The position numbers were made by a program, and so were the translations under genes. Under the pieces are notes generated by a model. It was not told the origin of the DNA and did no database searches. It saw nothing but the letters and a program-made list of their open reading frames with translations. From positions 54,701-118,700 of the forward strand of contig JAUXMY010000005.1 of assembly GCA_030683005.1 (NCBI GenBank): DNA of 64,000 nucleotides, read 5' to 3'. Every line of letters starts with the position of its first letter. Positions within the stretch are counted from its first letter, which is position 1. This stretch comes from Caulobacter sp. (GTDB taxonomy: Bacteria > Pseudomonadota > Alphaproteobacteria > Caulobacterales > Caulobacteraceae). Positions 50,207-58,862 of the stretch are shown piece by piece.

Positions 50207-50953
50207 CTACCAGTCCAGCGCCGCCTCCCCCCGCAGCACAGCCTCCGCAGCCGCCGAGTGCTTCCCGCCCTCCCGGTCGTGCAGCACCAGCGCCGGCAGC
50301 AACACCAGCGGCGCCTTGCCGGTCTTTACGGCCCGGACAATTACCCGCTTGGCCGGTTCGTCGGCGAAGGGCTGGATCGGGCGGATGCGGAACGAGCCCG
50401 CCTTGGGGGTCAGCAGGGCCAGCAGGTCCGCCAGCCGGTCGGCGCGATGGATGAGGGTGATCGTCCCGCCCTCGCGCACGGCCTTCAGCAGAAAGCCCGT
50501 CCAGGCCTCCAGGCCGCCGTCGGCCATCCAGGCGCCGGACTTCTCGGGCGCCGGCGCCCGCAGGTCGGCCGGGTCGTCGAAGAACGGCGGGTTGGCCATC
50601 GCCGCGTCGAAGGCGGGCAGGGCGGTGGCGCGGAAGCCGGCCTGGACGTCGCCATCGAGAATCTCCACGCGATCCCCAAGGCCGTTCAGCGCCACGTTCT
50701 CCCGCGCGAGGGCCGCCGCGTGCGGGTCCCGCTCAAGACCGGTGAACAGCGCCCCGGCTCGTCGTGTCGCGGCCGCCAGAAGGGCCCCGCCGGCCCCGCA
50801 TCCCGCCTCCAGCACCCGTTCGCCGGGCCGGGCGTCGCAGGCCGCCGCCAGCAGCGCCGCGTCCATGCCGGCGCGATAACCGCGGGCCGGCTGGCGCAGC
50901 CTGACACGGCCGTCCAGCAGTCCATCCTCGGTGATGTTCGGCGTGCTCGGCAT
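50207..50953 (-). CDS. TrmN6-like tRNA1(Val) (adenine-37-N6) methyltransferase
   Basis: 248 residues from ATG 50953. Class I SAM-dependent fold: RVLEAGCGAGGALLAAATRR (SAM loop), FTGLERDPHAAALARENVAL, then DAAMANPPFFDDPADL with the N-P-P-F catalytic motif of N6-adenine methyltransferases. The N-terminus TEDGLLDGRVRLRQPARGYR AGMDAALLAAA is characteristic of the tRNA1(Val)-modifying YfiC/TrmN6 group. Divergent from ispB. Confidence 0.87.
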   Translation of the reverse strand: MPSTPNITEDGLLDGRVRLRQPARGYRAGMDAALLAAACDARPGERVLEAGCGAGGALLAAATRRAGALFTGLERDPHAAALARENVALNGLGDRVEILDGDVQAGFRATALPAFDAAMANPPFFDDPADLRAPAPEKSGAWMADGGLEAWTGFLLKAVREGGTITLIHRADRLADLLALLTPKAGSFRIRPIQPFADEPAKRVIVRAVKTGKAPLVLLPALVLHDREGGKHSAAAEAVLRGEAALDW

Positions 50954-51056
50954 GACTGGCGGCAACTCGGCCTTGTGCTTGTTCCCGCTGTGACCTATCC
51001 CGCCCATGAGGACTCCCGCAACGGCGCAGGGCCATTCGCGGGGTCGAAGGGAGCGC

Positions 51057-52073
51057 ATGACCTTGGAGGCAGTTCGCGCGGCCGTGGCCCGTCCGAAAGG
51101 ATCCGTCGAGGTGCTGACGCATCTGGCGGCCGAGGATATCGCCGAGGTCAACGCGATCATCGTCGCGCGCATGCAGAGTCCGGTGGCGGTCATCCCGCTG
51201 CTCGCCGACCATCTGATCAACGCCGGCGGCAAGCGCCTTCGCCCGCTGCTGACCGTGGCCAGCGCCCGGCTGGCCGGGGCCCGCGACGACGCCTGCCTCA
51301 AGCTGGCCGCCGCCGTCGAGTTCATCCACACCGCCACCCTGCTCCACGACGACGTGGTCGACTCCTCGCAGCTCCGCCGGGGCAAGGTCGCCGCCCACCT
51401 GATCTGGGGCGCGCCGTCGAGCGTGCTGGTCGGCGACTTCCTGTTCGCCAAGGCCTTCGAGCTCATGGTCGAGGCCGGCTCGATGAAGGCGCTCGACATC
51501 CTGGCCAAGGCGGCCGGGGTCATCGCCGAGGGCGAGGTGCTGCAGCTGACCCGCGCCCACGACCTGAACCTCTCGCAGGACGTCTACCTGCAGATCATCG
51601 GCGCCAAGACCGCCGAACTGTTCGCTGCGGCCGCCGAGGCCGGCGCGGTCAGCGCGGGCGCTCCCGAGGCGCAGATCGCCGCCATGCGCGACTACGCCAT
51701 GAACCTGGGCCTGGCGTTCCAGCTGGCAGACGACGCGCTGGACTACGGCGGCGTCACCGAGACGCTGGGCAAGAACGCCGGCGACGACTTCCGGGAGGGC
51801 AAGGCGACGCTGCCGCTGCTGCTGGCCATCGCCCGCACCGGGTCGGCCGAAGCCGCCTTCTGGGAGCGGACCATCGGGCGGCGCGAGCAAACGGACGCCG
51901 ATCTGGATCGCGCCATCGCCCTGATCCGCGACACCGGCGCGCTGGAGGCGACGCTGGATCAGGCCGCCGACTTCGCCGCCAAGGCCAAGCAGGCGCTGTC
52001 GCTGATGGCCAGCAACAGCTGGCGCACGGCGCTGGAAGATCTCGCTGACTTCGCCGTCAGCCGGCGGACGTGA
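51057..52073 (+). CDS. ispB: Long-chain polyprenyl diphosphate synthase (octaprenyl/decaprenyl type)
   Basis: 338 residues from ATG 51057 after AAGGGAGCGC. The first Asp-rich motif LLHDDVVDSSQLRRGK (96-111) and second QLADDALDYGG (about 222-232), plus GGKRLRPLLTVASARLAG, identify a trans-prenyltransferase making the side chain of ubiquinone. Product length cannot be read exactly; decaprenyl (Q10) is usual in alphaproteobacteria. Its TGA overlaps the GTG of the histidine kinase gene (GTGA). Confidence 0.95.
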   Translation: MTLEAVRAAVARPKGSVEVLTHLAAEDIAEVNAIIVARMQSPVAVIPLLADHLINAGGKRLRPLLTVASARLAGARDDACLKLAAAVEFIHTATLLHDDVVDSSQLRRGKVAAHLIWGAPSSVLVGDFLFAKAFELMVEAGSMKALDILAKAAGVIAEGEVLQLTRAHDLNLSQDVYLQIIGAKTAELFAAAAEAGAVSAGAPEAQIAAMRDYAMNLGLAFQLADDALDYGGVTETLGKNAGDDFREGKATLPLLLAIARTGSAEAAFWERTIGRREQTDADLDRAIALIRDTGALEATLDQAADFAAKAKQALSLMASNSWRTALEDLADFAVSRRT

Positions 52074-53167
52074 CCCGGACCGCGCTCGAGGCTTCGTCTC
52101 CCCTCGCCACGCTGGTCGAAGCGATCGAGCAACTCTCGACCGCGCGCACGGTGCAGGACATCGCCACGGTCGTCCGCTCCCGAGCCCGGGCCATCTCCGG
52201 CGCGGACGGGATCACCGTGGTGCTGCGCGACGGCGACCACTGCCACTACCTTGATGAGGAGGCCATCGGCCCGTTGTGGAAGGGCAAGCGATTCCCCCTC
52301 GGACAATGCATCTCCGGCTGGACGATGCTGACCGGCGAGACGGCGGTAATCCCCGACATCTACCGCGATGATCGCATCCCCTTCACGGTCTATCGACCGA
52401 CCTTCGTGAATAGCCTGGTGATGACGCCTGTCCGCCGGGAGGATCCGATGGCGGCCATCGGCGCCTACTGGAAAGAGGTTCACACGCCGTCCGCCGACGC
52501 GGTCGCGGGCCTGGAGGCGGTGGCGCGGGCGGCGGCGACGGCGTTCGAGAACGTCCGGCTGCTGGCCTCGCTTGAGGAGGCGCTTCGCCGCCGCGAGCAG
52601 ATGATCCGGGAACTGGACCATCGCGTGAAGAATACGCTGGCGGCGACCCTTTCGGTGGCCAGGCGGACCCTCCGGTCCAGTCCCTCGCCTGCGGCCTTCG
52701 CCGAGGTGTTCGAGGGGCGGCTGATGGCCCTGTCCCGGGCTCATGAGCTACTGGCGCGCGAGGACTGGTCCGGGGGCGATCTCGCCGAGGCGGTGGGACT
52801 GGCCTGTGACAACAATGATCGCGTCCAGCTCGGAGGGCCGCCCGTCCGCCTGGGTCCCGAGACGGCGATGAGCTTCGTGCTGGTGTTCCATGAACTCGCC
52901 GACAATGCGCGGCGGCATGGGGCGTTGAGCATCCCGGGCGGGCGAGTGACCATCGATTGGGTGGTTGATGACGGGCGGTTCGAACTGACCTGGCTCGAAT
53001 GGGGCGGCCCGCCGGTCAGGGCGCCGGTCTCGCGCGGGTTCGGCTCGCAGATGATCGAGCGCGGCCTGCCTCGCGACGTCGGCGGGGCGGGGCGGCTGAG
53101 CTTCGAGCCGGACGGTCTCCGCTACGTGCTGGCCGCGCCGCTCGGCGAGCGTATCGCCGCGCGATGA
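52070..53167 (+). CDS. GAF-domain HWE-family sensor histidine kinase
   Basis: 365 residues. Residues 10-165 form a GAF sensor domain (RARAISGADGITVVLRDGDH; GLEAVARAAATAFENVRLLA). The phosphoacceptor His184 is in MIRELDHRVKNTLAATLSVA, and the ATPase part has FHELADNARRHGAL and the W-x-E element in LTWLEWGGP, then RGFGSQMIERGLPRDVGG, all typical of the HWE/HisKA2 family. No transmembrane segment, so it is cytosolic. No response regulator is adjacent. Coupled to ispB by GTGA and to GT9 by ATGA overlaps. Confidence 0.92.
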   Translation: MTRTALEASSPLATLVEAIEQLSTARTVQDIATVVRSRARAISGADGITVVLRDGDHCHYLDEEAIGPLWKGKRFPLGQCISGWTMLTGETAVIPDIYRDDRIPFTVYRPTFVNSLVMTPVRREDPMAAIGAYWKEVHTPSADAVAGLEAVARAAATAFENVRLLASLEEALRRREQMIRELDHRVKNTLAATLSVARRTLRSSPSPAAFAEVFEGRLMALSRAHELLAREDWSGGDLAEAVGLACDNNDRVQLGGPPVRLGPETAMSFVLVFHELADNARRHGALSIPGGRVTIDWVVDDGRFELTWLEWGGPPVRAPVSRGFGSQMIERGLPRDVGGAGRLSFEPDGLRYVLAAPLGERIAAR

Positions 53168-54108
53168 GCGAGCGGATCCTCGTCATCAAGCTGTCGGCGC
53201 TGGGCGATTTCATCCAGGCGACAGGGCCCATGAAGGCCATCCGGGCGGCCCATCCCGACGCCCACATCACCTTGCTGACCACCCGGCCCTTTGTCGGCAT
53301 GGGCGAAGCGACCGGCTGGTTCGACGCGGTCTGGAGCGACGGCCGGCCGGACTGGGGCGACCTGCCGGCGGTGGCCGCCCTCATCCGCCGCCTTCGGAGC
53401 GCACGCTTTGACCGGGTCTATGACCTGCAGACCCAGGGGCGTACGAACCGGTATTTCCAGCTGTTGTGGCCCCGCAGGCCGCTATGGTCCGGCAATGCGC
53501 CCGGGGCGGCGTTCCGCTACGCCGGCGCCGCGCGGCGGCGACTGCACGTTCAGGACTCGCAGCGCGAGCAACTGCGGATCGCAGGGATCGCCGAGGTCGG
53601 GCCGCCGGACATCGGCTGGATGACCGGCGACGCCGACAGGCTCGGGCTGAAGGAGCCCTGGGCCCTTCTCGCGCCTGGCGGGGCGGCGCACAGGCCGGCC
53701 AAGCGCTGGCCCGCCGAGCGCTTCGGGACCCTGGCGGCGGCGCTGGCGGGGCAGGGGATCACGCCAGCGGTGCTGGGCCATGGCGAGGACGAGGCGGGTC
53801 TGGCGGCGACGATCCTGGGCCGCGCGCCCGGCGCCGTGAGCCTTGTGGGCAGGACGTCGTTCGGCGATATCGCCGCCCTGGCGCGCGGCGCGGTGATGGC
53901 GGTCGGCAACGACACCGGACCGATGCATATCGCTGTCGCGGCGGGCGCCCCGGCCGTGGTGCTGTTCTCTGCCGACAGCAATCCTGACCGGAGCGCGCCG
54001 CGCCCGATCCGGCCCGACCAGGCGGTGACGATCCTGCGCGAGACAGACCTTGGCGACCTTGCCGTGGAGCCGGTCGTGGCCGCGGCGCTGGCGCTCGGAA
54101 GCCGGTGA
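53164..54108 (+). CDS. Glycosyltransferase family 9 (heptosyltransferase-like)
   Basis: 314 residues, with ATG overlapping the kinase TGA. The N-terminal RILVIKLSALGDFIQATGPM is the ADP-heptose:LPS heptosyltransferase signature; the C-terminal domain has APGGAAHRPAKRWPAERFGT and VGNDTGPMHIAVAAGAPAVV, the nucleotide-sugar site with the conserved DTGPMH. It probably adds a sugar to lipopolysaccharide core at the inner membrane. The exact donor is unknown. Confidence 0.92.
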   Translation: MSERILVIKLSALGDFIQATGPMKAIRAAHPDAHITLLTTRPFVGMGEATGWFDAVWSDGRPDWGDLPAVAALIRRLRSARFDRVYDLQTQGRTNRYFQLLWPRRPLWSGNAPGAAFRYAGAARRRLHVQDSQREQLRIAGIAEVGPPDIGWMTGDADRLGLKEPWALLAPGGAAHRPAKRWPAERFGTLAAALAGQGITPAVLGHGEDEAGLAATILGRAPGAVSLVGRTSFGDIAALARGAVMAVGNDTGPMHIAVAAGAPAVVLFSADSNPDRSAPRPIRPDQAVTILRETDLGDLAVEPVVAAALALGSR

Positions 54109-54379
54109 ACAGCCCGTTCAGGGCGCGGCGGATGTCGTCTTCGTGCGCGGCGAGGTTATCCATGGTTCGTCCAACCACGCGCATCGGCAGGTGCGCCAGC
54201 TCCGGGACCATGACGACGTCGAACTGACGGTTTGCCTGCGCCGCCATGCTTTTCGCCAAAGCAGCCGCCGCCCCGGCGGGGGCGAGCTTCTGGAGGCGCA
54301 GGCGCAGGTCGCGTTCGCTCAGGCCCTCGACGGACAGGCCGATCCGCGCCGCGTTTTCCAGCAGCTCGGGGTCGATCAT
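53759..54379 (-). CDS. Unknown protein whose 3' half runs antisense into the GT9 gene
   Basis: From ATG 54379 the first ~95 residues look like a compact helical protein (MIDPELLENAARIGLSVEGL; AALAKSMAAQANRQFDVVMV; VGRTMDNLAAHEDDIRRALN). From about residue 98 on (RAPAPRPRPAPRQGRQGLSR...) the sequence is Arg/Pro-rich and lies opposite the end of the GT9 gene, so it is probably not original protein. Either a stop was lost or the true product is about 100 residues. Function unknown; only the N-terminal part is well supported. Confidence 0.5.
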   Translation of the reverse strand: MIDPELLENAARIGLSVEGLSERDLRLRLQKLAPAGAAAALAKSMAAQANRQFDVVMVPELAHLPMRVVGRTMDNLAAHEDDIRRALNGLFTGFRAPAPRPRPAPRQGRQGLSRAGSSPPGRAGSGAARSGQDCCRQRTAPRPGRPPRQRYASVRCRCRPPSPRRAPGRRYRRTTSCPQGSRRRARGPGSSPPDPPRPRHGPAPLA

Positions 54380-54440
54380 CGGGGAAGGCGGCTCGGCAGG
54401 TCCACGGCGAACCGCTACGCTCCGAAGAGCAAGTCGGCAG

Positions 54441-54890
54441 CTACAATCGCAGCATGTGAGTGGCGCCGGGCACGGCCTCCGTTCGCTCAAACCCCATCGC
54501 CTCCCAGAACGGCGCCGCCGCATCGGAGGCTCCCGCGTTCACCGTCAGCAACGGCGCGGCCTGGAAGCCCTGCTGTATCATCGCCCCGGCCAGTCGCCGG
54601 CCGACGCCAAACCGCCGGAACATCGGCAGGACGTAGAGCCGCCGCATCCGCATGGCCGGCTCGCCGGCGCCGGTCTCGACCGTCACCCCGCCGACGCCCG
54701 CCAGGTCGCCGTCCGCAAGGGCTGCGAACAGCGCGCCGGGGTCGTCGAAGCGCTGCTCCCCGCCCGCCCACTGGTCCGCCAGCATGGCCATGTTGCGCAG
54801 GTCCTCGGAGGCGGCCGCCTCGAGGATTACGGCGAATCCATCCGACAGGGTCTCGACAACGCGGGTGATCACGACCACGTCTTGGGTCAT
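54441..54890 (-). CDS. GNAT-family N-acetyltransferase
   Basis: 149 residues from ATG 54890. The acetyl-CoA loop is RRLYVLPMFRRFGVGRRLAG (with R/Q-x-x-G-x-G/A replaced by R-R-F-G-V-G), followed by the C-terminal strand-helix of GNAT (LTVNAGASDAAAPFWEAMGF, then ERTEAVPGATHMLRL). It transfers an acetyl group to a small molecule or protein; the substrate is unknown. Its ATG is 33 bp from that of yccF on the other strand. Confidence 0.9.
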   Translation of the reverse strand: MTQDVVVITRVVETLSDGFAVILEAAASEDLRNMAMLADQWAGGEQRFDDPGALFAALADGDLAGVGGVTVETGAGEPAMRMRRLYVLPMFRRFGVGRRLAGAMIQQGFQAAPLLTVNAGASDAAAPFWEAMGFERTEAVPGATHMLRL

Positions 54891-54923
54891 GCCGGACGTG
54901 ACCCGGCGGCTCGGGAGACGACC

Positions 54924-55325
54924 ATGATCCGCCTGATCCTCAATATCCTGTGGTTCATCCTCGGCGGCTGGATCAGCGGCCTGCTGTGGTTTCTCGGCGG
55001 TCTGCTGCTGGCCATCACCATCGTGGGCCTGCCGTACACCGGCGCCGCCTGGCGCATCGCCGGCTTCGCCTTCTGGCCGTTCGGCAAGGAGGTCGTGTCG
55101 CGCGAGATCATCTCCGGCCAGAGCGACCTGGGCACCGGGCCGGTGGGTTTCCTGCTGAACGTGATCTGGTTCCTGCTGGGCGGCTGGTACATCGCCCTGT
55201 CCCACCTGCTGATCGCCATCGCCGAGGCCATCACCATCATCGGCATCCCGTTCGCGATCAAGGACCTGCAACTGGCCTTCATCGCCCTGGCGCCGATCGG
55301 CAAGGTGGTGGTGGAGAAGCGGTAG
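54924..55325 (+). CDS. yccF: YccF-domain inner-membrane protein
   Basis: 133 residues. Two YccF repeats, each ILNILWFILGGWISGLLWFL and LLNVIWFLLGGWYIALSHLL, followed by IVGLPYTGAAWRIAGFAFWP and IIGIPFAIKDLQLAFIALAP, giving about four transmembrane helices. The family is widespread but functionally uncharacterised. A GGGAGACGACC ribosome-binding site precedes the ATG. Confidence 0.95.
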   Translation: MIRLILNILWFILGGWISGLLWFLGGLLLAITIVGLPYTGAAWRIAGFAFWPFGKEVVSREIISGQSDLGTGPVGFLLNVIWFLLGGWYIALSHLLIAIAEAITIIGIPFAIKDLQLAFIALAPIGKVVVEKR

Positions 55326-55329
55326 CTGT

Positions 55330-55429
55330 TGTCATCCCGGCCGCAGCACGTAGCGCGGAGCGCCGGGACCCAGAGGCGGGCGGCCGGCATTCGCTGGGTC
55401 CCGGATCGCCTGCGACGTCCGGGATGACA
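55330..55429. repeat. Palindromic REP-doublet between yccF and the AAA ATPase
   Basis: TGTCATCCCGG (55330-55340) pairs with CCGGGATGACA at the end (55419-55429), and GCCGGGACCCAG with CTGGGTCCCGG inside. Same design as the element inside the hydantoinase gene. Between convergent genes, so it can double as a terminator. Confidence 0.82.
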
Positions 55430-55445
55430 GGATGTAGTGTCGAGG

Positions 55446-56204
55446 CTACCGCGGCGGCGGCAGGTCGTCGCGCTCTTCCAGCAGGATGTCGAGGAAGGTC
55501 TGGCGGCGGTTCAGGAAGCCGCGGGTGACCTGGTAGTGCTCGGTGTCCTCGTACTCCACCCGCTCCAGCCCGTGCTCGGAGGCCTGGTAGATCCAGGCGT
55601 CGGGGTAGCCGAGGATGATCGGCGAGTGGGTGGCGATGATCAGCTGTGACCGCGCCAGCACCAGGTCGTGCAGCTTGGCCAGGAACGACAGCTGGCGGTT
55701 GGGCGACAGCGCCGCCTCCGGCTCGTCCATGATGTAGAGCCCGTCGCCCATCAGTCGGTTCTCGAACAGCGAGAAGAAGGCCTCGCCGTGCGACTGCTCA
55801 TGGAACGTCTTGCCGTCGTACCGCTTGCCGCCGGTCTGCTCCAGGTAGGTCGCGACGTTGAAGAAGCTCTCGGCCCGCAGGAAGAAGCCGTCGTGGGACC
55901 TCGGCTTCTTCGCGTCGCGGATCGGGCGGACGAACCGGTGCAGGGCTGAGTGGGTGTCGTGGGTGGCGAAGCGGTGGTCGCGCGACCCGCCCTCCGGGTT
56001 GAAGCCCCAGGCGATGGCCAGCGCCTCGATCAACGTCGACTTGCCCGAGCCGTTCTCCCCGACGATGAAGGTGACGCGTGGGTGGAACTTCAGGCTGCGG
56101 GTCTCGCGCACCGCCGGCAGGTTGAACGGATAGACGCTGTCGTCCCAGCCCTCGTCGCGGACGAACTGGGCGGCGATCCAGTAGGGCTCGATGAGGCCGG
56201 TCAT
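55446..56204 (-). CDS. AAA-family ATPase (SMC/RecF-like, predicted ATP-binding protein)
   Basis: 252 residues from ATG 56204. Walker A VGENGSGKST (48-57), Walker B LYIMDEPEAAL with a downstream LSPNRQLSFL, and the ATHSPIILGYPDAWIY segment are typical of short ABC-like AAA ATPases in the RloC/OLD-related group but without a nuclease or other effector domain. No partner gene typical for a defence system lies next to it. Role unknown; homologues are common housekeeping-like ATPases. Confidence 0.88.
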   Translation of the reverse strand: MTGLIEPYWIAAQFVRDEGWDDSVYPFNLPAVRETRSLKFHPRVTFIVGENGSGKSTLIEALAIAWGFNPEGGSRDHRFATHDTHSALHRFVRPIRDAKKPRSHDGFFLRAESFFNVATYLEQTGGKRYDGKTFHEQSHGEAFFSLFENRLMGDGLYIMDEPEAALSPNRQLSFLAKLHDLVLARSQLIIATHSPIILGYPDAWIYQASEHGLERVEYEDTEHYQVTRGFLNRRQTFLDILLEERDDLPPPR

Positions 56205-56224
56205 GACGCGCGTTCCTGATCTGT

Positions 56225-56764
56225 TCAAGTCTTCGACGGCCCGGCGGCCATGGCCTGTTGCAGCAGCGCGAACCAGCGCTCGGCGTCCTTTGCGGCGGCC
56301 TGGAAAGCGACATTGCCGGGCGAGACGCCGCCGGCCGGCCAGTCGAAGAAGCGCACGGTCCAGACCGGCCGGGCCGGATCGTCGACGGTGATGCGCAGGT
56401 CCAGGGTGTTGATGCGGATGACATCGCCCTTGCCGCCGGATGGCGCGGCCGGCGCGGCCGCGTCGTCGCGTCCGACGCGGCGGATGACCGTCCCGTCGCG
56501 GAGGCCCTCGACCGCCAGGATGGCCGTGATCGGCCAGGCGGCGTCGTCCTGCGCGCTCCCCAGAACCACCTCGCCGCGGTCGGGCGACAGGCCAAGCGCG
56601 CTCTGGTCCCAGGACGAAACGAATAGCTGCTCCGGCTTGTAACGGGCCGACAGGCGGTGCTGCACGACGCGCAGCTTCGCCGCCTGCTGACGGTCCCGGC
56701 GCGCCGAGCCGATGATCAGGCCGATGATGATGGCGAGCAGCGTGCCGCCGACGATGAACATCAT
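56225..56764 (-). CDS. Membrane-anchored protein of unknown function
   Basis: 179 residues. One N-terminal transmembrane helix (MMFIVGGTLLAIIIGLIIGS), then a soluble domain with predicted beta strands (KPEQLFVSSWDQSALGLSPD; VIRINTLDLRITVDDPARPV) and a C-terminal helix (KDAERWFALLQQAMAAG). It looks like a small cytoplasmic-facing or periplasmic domain without enzyme motifs. Between fumC and the AAA ATPase on the same strand. Function unknown. Confidence 0.7.
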   Translation of the reverse strand: MMFIVGGTLLAIIIGLIIGSARRDRQQAAKLRVVQHRLSARYKPEQLFVSSWDQSALGLSPDRGEVVLGSAQDDAAWPITAILAVEGLRDGTVIRRVGRDDAAAPAAPSGGKGDVIRINTLDLRITVDDPARPVWTVRFFDWPAGGVSPGNVAFQAAAKDAERWFALLQQAMAAGPSKT

Positions 56765-56789
56765 GGCGTTCGCTCCCGGGCTGCTAACG

Positions 56790-58181
56790 TCACCCAGGCG
56801 AGATCATCTTCTCCGGCCGCACCGCCTCGTCGAACTCCGCGTCCGTGAGATACCCGCCGCCGACCGCCTCCTCGCGCAGGGTCGTGCCGTTCTTGTGGGC
56901 GGTCTTGGCGATCTTGGCGCAGGCGTCGTAGCCGAGCTTGCCGTTCAGGGCGGTGACCAGCATCAGGCTGTTGTCGAGGCCGCGCTTGATATTGTCCTCG
57001 CGCGGCTCGATGCCGACCACGCAGTTGTCGGTGAAGCTGATCGCCGCGTCGGCCATCAGCCGGACCGACTGCAGGAAGTTGTAGGCCATCACCGGGTTGA
57101 AGACGTTCAGCTCGAAGTGGCCGCTGGCGCCGGCGAAGGTCAGGGCCGAGTGATTGCCGAACACCTGGGCGCAGACCATGGTCAGGGCCTCGCACTGGGT
57201 CGGATTGACCTTGCCCGGCATGATCGAGCTGCCCGGCTCGTTCTCCGGCAGGCTCAGTTCGCCCAGGCCCGAGCGGGGGCCCGAGCCCAGGAAGCGGATG
57301 TCGTTGGCGATCTTGAACAGGCTGGCGGCGACCGTGTTGATGGCGCCGTGGCTGAAGACCATGGCGTCGTGGGCGGCCAGGGCCTCGAACTTGTTGGGGG
57401 CGGTGGTGAAGGGAAGGCCCGTGATGCCGGCGATCTTCTCGGCCACCATCTCGGCGAAGCCGACGGGGGCGTTCAGGCCGGTGCCGACGGCCGTGCCGCC
57501 CTGGGCCAGCTCCATCAGCGCCGGCAGCGTCATCTCGATGCGCTTGATGCCGTTCTCGACCTGCTGGGCGTAGCCGCCGAACTCCTGGCCAAGCGTCAGC
57601 GGGGTGGCGTCCTGGGTGTGGGTGCGGCCGATCTTGATGATGTGCTGCCAGGCGTCGCTCTTGGCCTTCAGCGCCGCGTGCAGGTGCTTCAGAGCCGGCA
57701 GCAGGTCGTGGACCACCTGCTCGGCGCAGGCGACGTGCATGGCCGTCGGATAGGTGTCGTTCGACGACTGGCTCATGTTGACGTGGTCGTTGGGGTGGAC
57801 GGGCTTCTTGGAGCCCATCTCACCGCCCAGCATCTCGATGGCGCGATTACTGATCACCTCGTTGGCGTTCATGTTCGACTGGGTGCCCGACCCGGTCTGC
57901 CAGACCACCAGCGGGAAGTGGTCGTTCAGCTTGCCTTCGATGACCTCGTTGGCGGCGGCGACGATGGTCTCGGCGATCTTCGGGTCCAGCTTGCCCAGCG
58001 CCATGTTGGTTTCGGCGGCGGCGCGCTTGACGATGCCGAGGGCCCGGACGACGGGGAGGGGCTGCTTTTCCCAGCCGATCTTGAAGTTGCCCAGCGAGCG
58101 CTGCGACTGCGCGCCCCAGTAGCGGTCGGCGGCGACTTCGATGGGGCCGAAGGTGTCGGTCTCGGTGCGCGTCTTGGTCAT
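56790..58181 (-). CDS. fumC: Fumarate hydratase, class II
   Basis: 463 residues, normal for class II. It interconverts fumarate and malate in the citric acid cycle without an Fe-S cluster. The family signature [15 protein letters not shown] (the mobile loop with the catalytic Ser in GSSIMP) and [20 protein letters not shown] are present, as is [15 protein letters not shown]. Start at ATG 58181. Confidence 0.98.
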   Translation of the reverse strand: MTKTRTETDTFGPIEVAADRYWGAQSQRSLGNFKIGWEKQPLPVVRALGIVKRAAAETNMALGKLDPKIAETIVAAANEVIEGKLNDHFPLVVWQTGSGTQSNMNANEVISNRAIEMLGGEMGSKKPVHPNDHVNMSQSSNDTYPTAMHVACAEQVVHDLLPALKHLHAALKAKSDAWQHIIKIGRTHTQDATPLTLGQEFGGYAQQVENGIKRIEMTLPALMELAQGGTAVGTGLNAPVGFAEMVAEKIAGITGLPFTTAPNKFEALAAHDAMVFSHGAINTVAASLFKIANDIRFLGSGPRSGLGELSLPENEPGSSIMPGKVNPTQCEALTMVCAQVFGNHSALTFAGASGHFELNVFNPVMAYNFLQSVRLMADAAISFTDNCVVGIEPREDNIKRGLDNSLMLVTALNGKLGYDACAKIAKTAHKNGTTLREEAVGGGYLTDAEFDEAVRPEKMISPG

Positions 58182-58259
58182 GGTCGGCTTTCAGGCGTGG
58201 CGGAGAACTGCGCGGCGGTGTAGCACCTGAGTGGCGAGGGGCAAGAACCGGAGGCGGCG

Positions 58260-58862
58260 ATGGCGGCTGGAATCGTGGCTCTGGCCGTAGCGATCGTCAG
58301 CATCGCAACCCCGCCGCCCGATCCGATTCCGCTGGTGACCATCCACACAGACCGGGGCGATGTCGCCGTCGGCCTGCGAATCCATGACGCGCCGGAGACG
58401 GTCTGCAACTTCCTCCGCTATGTGGACGCTGGCGCCTACGACGGCGGGAGTTTCTTCCGCACCGTGGTCGCCGCGACCGACGGCAACGCCAATCCCATTG
58501 ATGTGATTCAGGCCGCGACGCCGGCCGGCGCCGATGATCCCGGAACCGGGCCCATTGCGCTGGAGCGAACCCGCGACACGGGCCTGAGGCATCTGGCCGG
58601 GACCATCTCGATGGCCCGGGACAGCCCGGACACGGCGACGTCGAGCTTCTTCATCGTGGTGAAGGACGCCCCCGCACTGGACTTCGGCGGGTTGCGCAAT
58701 CCCGATGGTCAGGGCTTCGCGGCGTTCGGCTACGTCGCGGGCGGCATGGAGGTGGTGAGGGCTATCCAGACATTGCCGGCCGACGACGAGCAGATCGAGA
58801 GGCCGGTAAGGATCACGTCGGTGAAACTCATGACCGAACTCCCGAACCAGTGCCGCAAGTGA
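58260..58862 (+). CDS. Cyclophilin-type peptidyl-prolyl isomerase, exported
   Basis: 200 residues, with a hydrophobic N-terminus (MAAGIVALAVAIVSIATPPP) acting as signal or anchor and GGAGG before the ATG. Cyclophilin landmarks: VTIHTDRGDVAVGLRIHDAP, NFLRYVDAGAYDGGSFFRTV, HLAGTISMARDSPDTATSSF FIV and FAAFGYVAGGMEVV. The catalytic Arg is in SFFRTV. It isomerises proline bonds in the periplasm. Overlaps the next gene by 4 bp (GTGA). Confidence 0.93.
   Translation: MAAGIVALAVAIVSIATPPPDPIPLVTIHTDRGDVAVGLRIHDAPETVCNFLRYVDAGAYDGGSFFRTVVAATDGNANPIDVIQAATPAGADDPGTGPIALERTRDTGLRHLAGTISMARDSPDTATSSFFIVVKDAPALDFGGLRNPDGQGFAAFGYVAGGMEVVRAIQTLPADDEQIERPVRITSVKLMTELPNQCRK

Noticed and set aside
55446..56204. 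AAA ATPase as part of an anti-phage system (Gabija/OLD/Septu-like).
   Set aside because: No nuclease, helicase or other effector gene is adjacent; neighbours are yccF, an unknown membrane protein and fumC.
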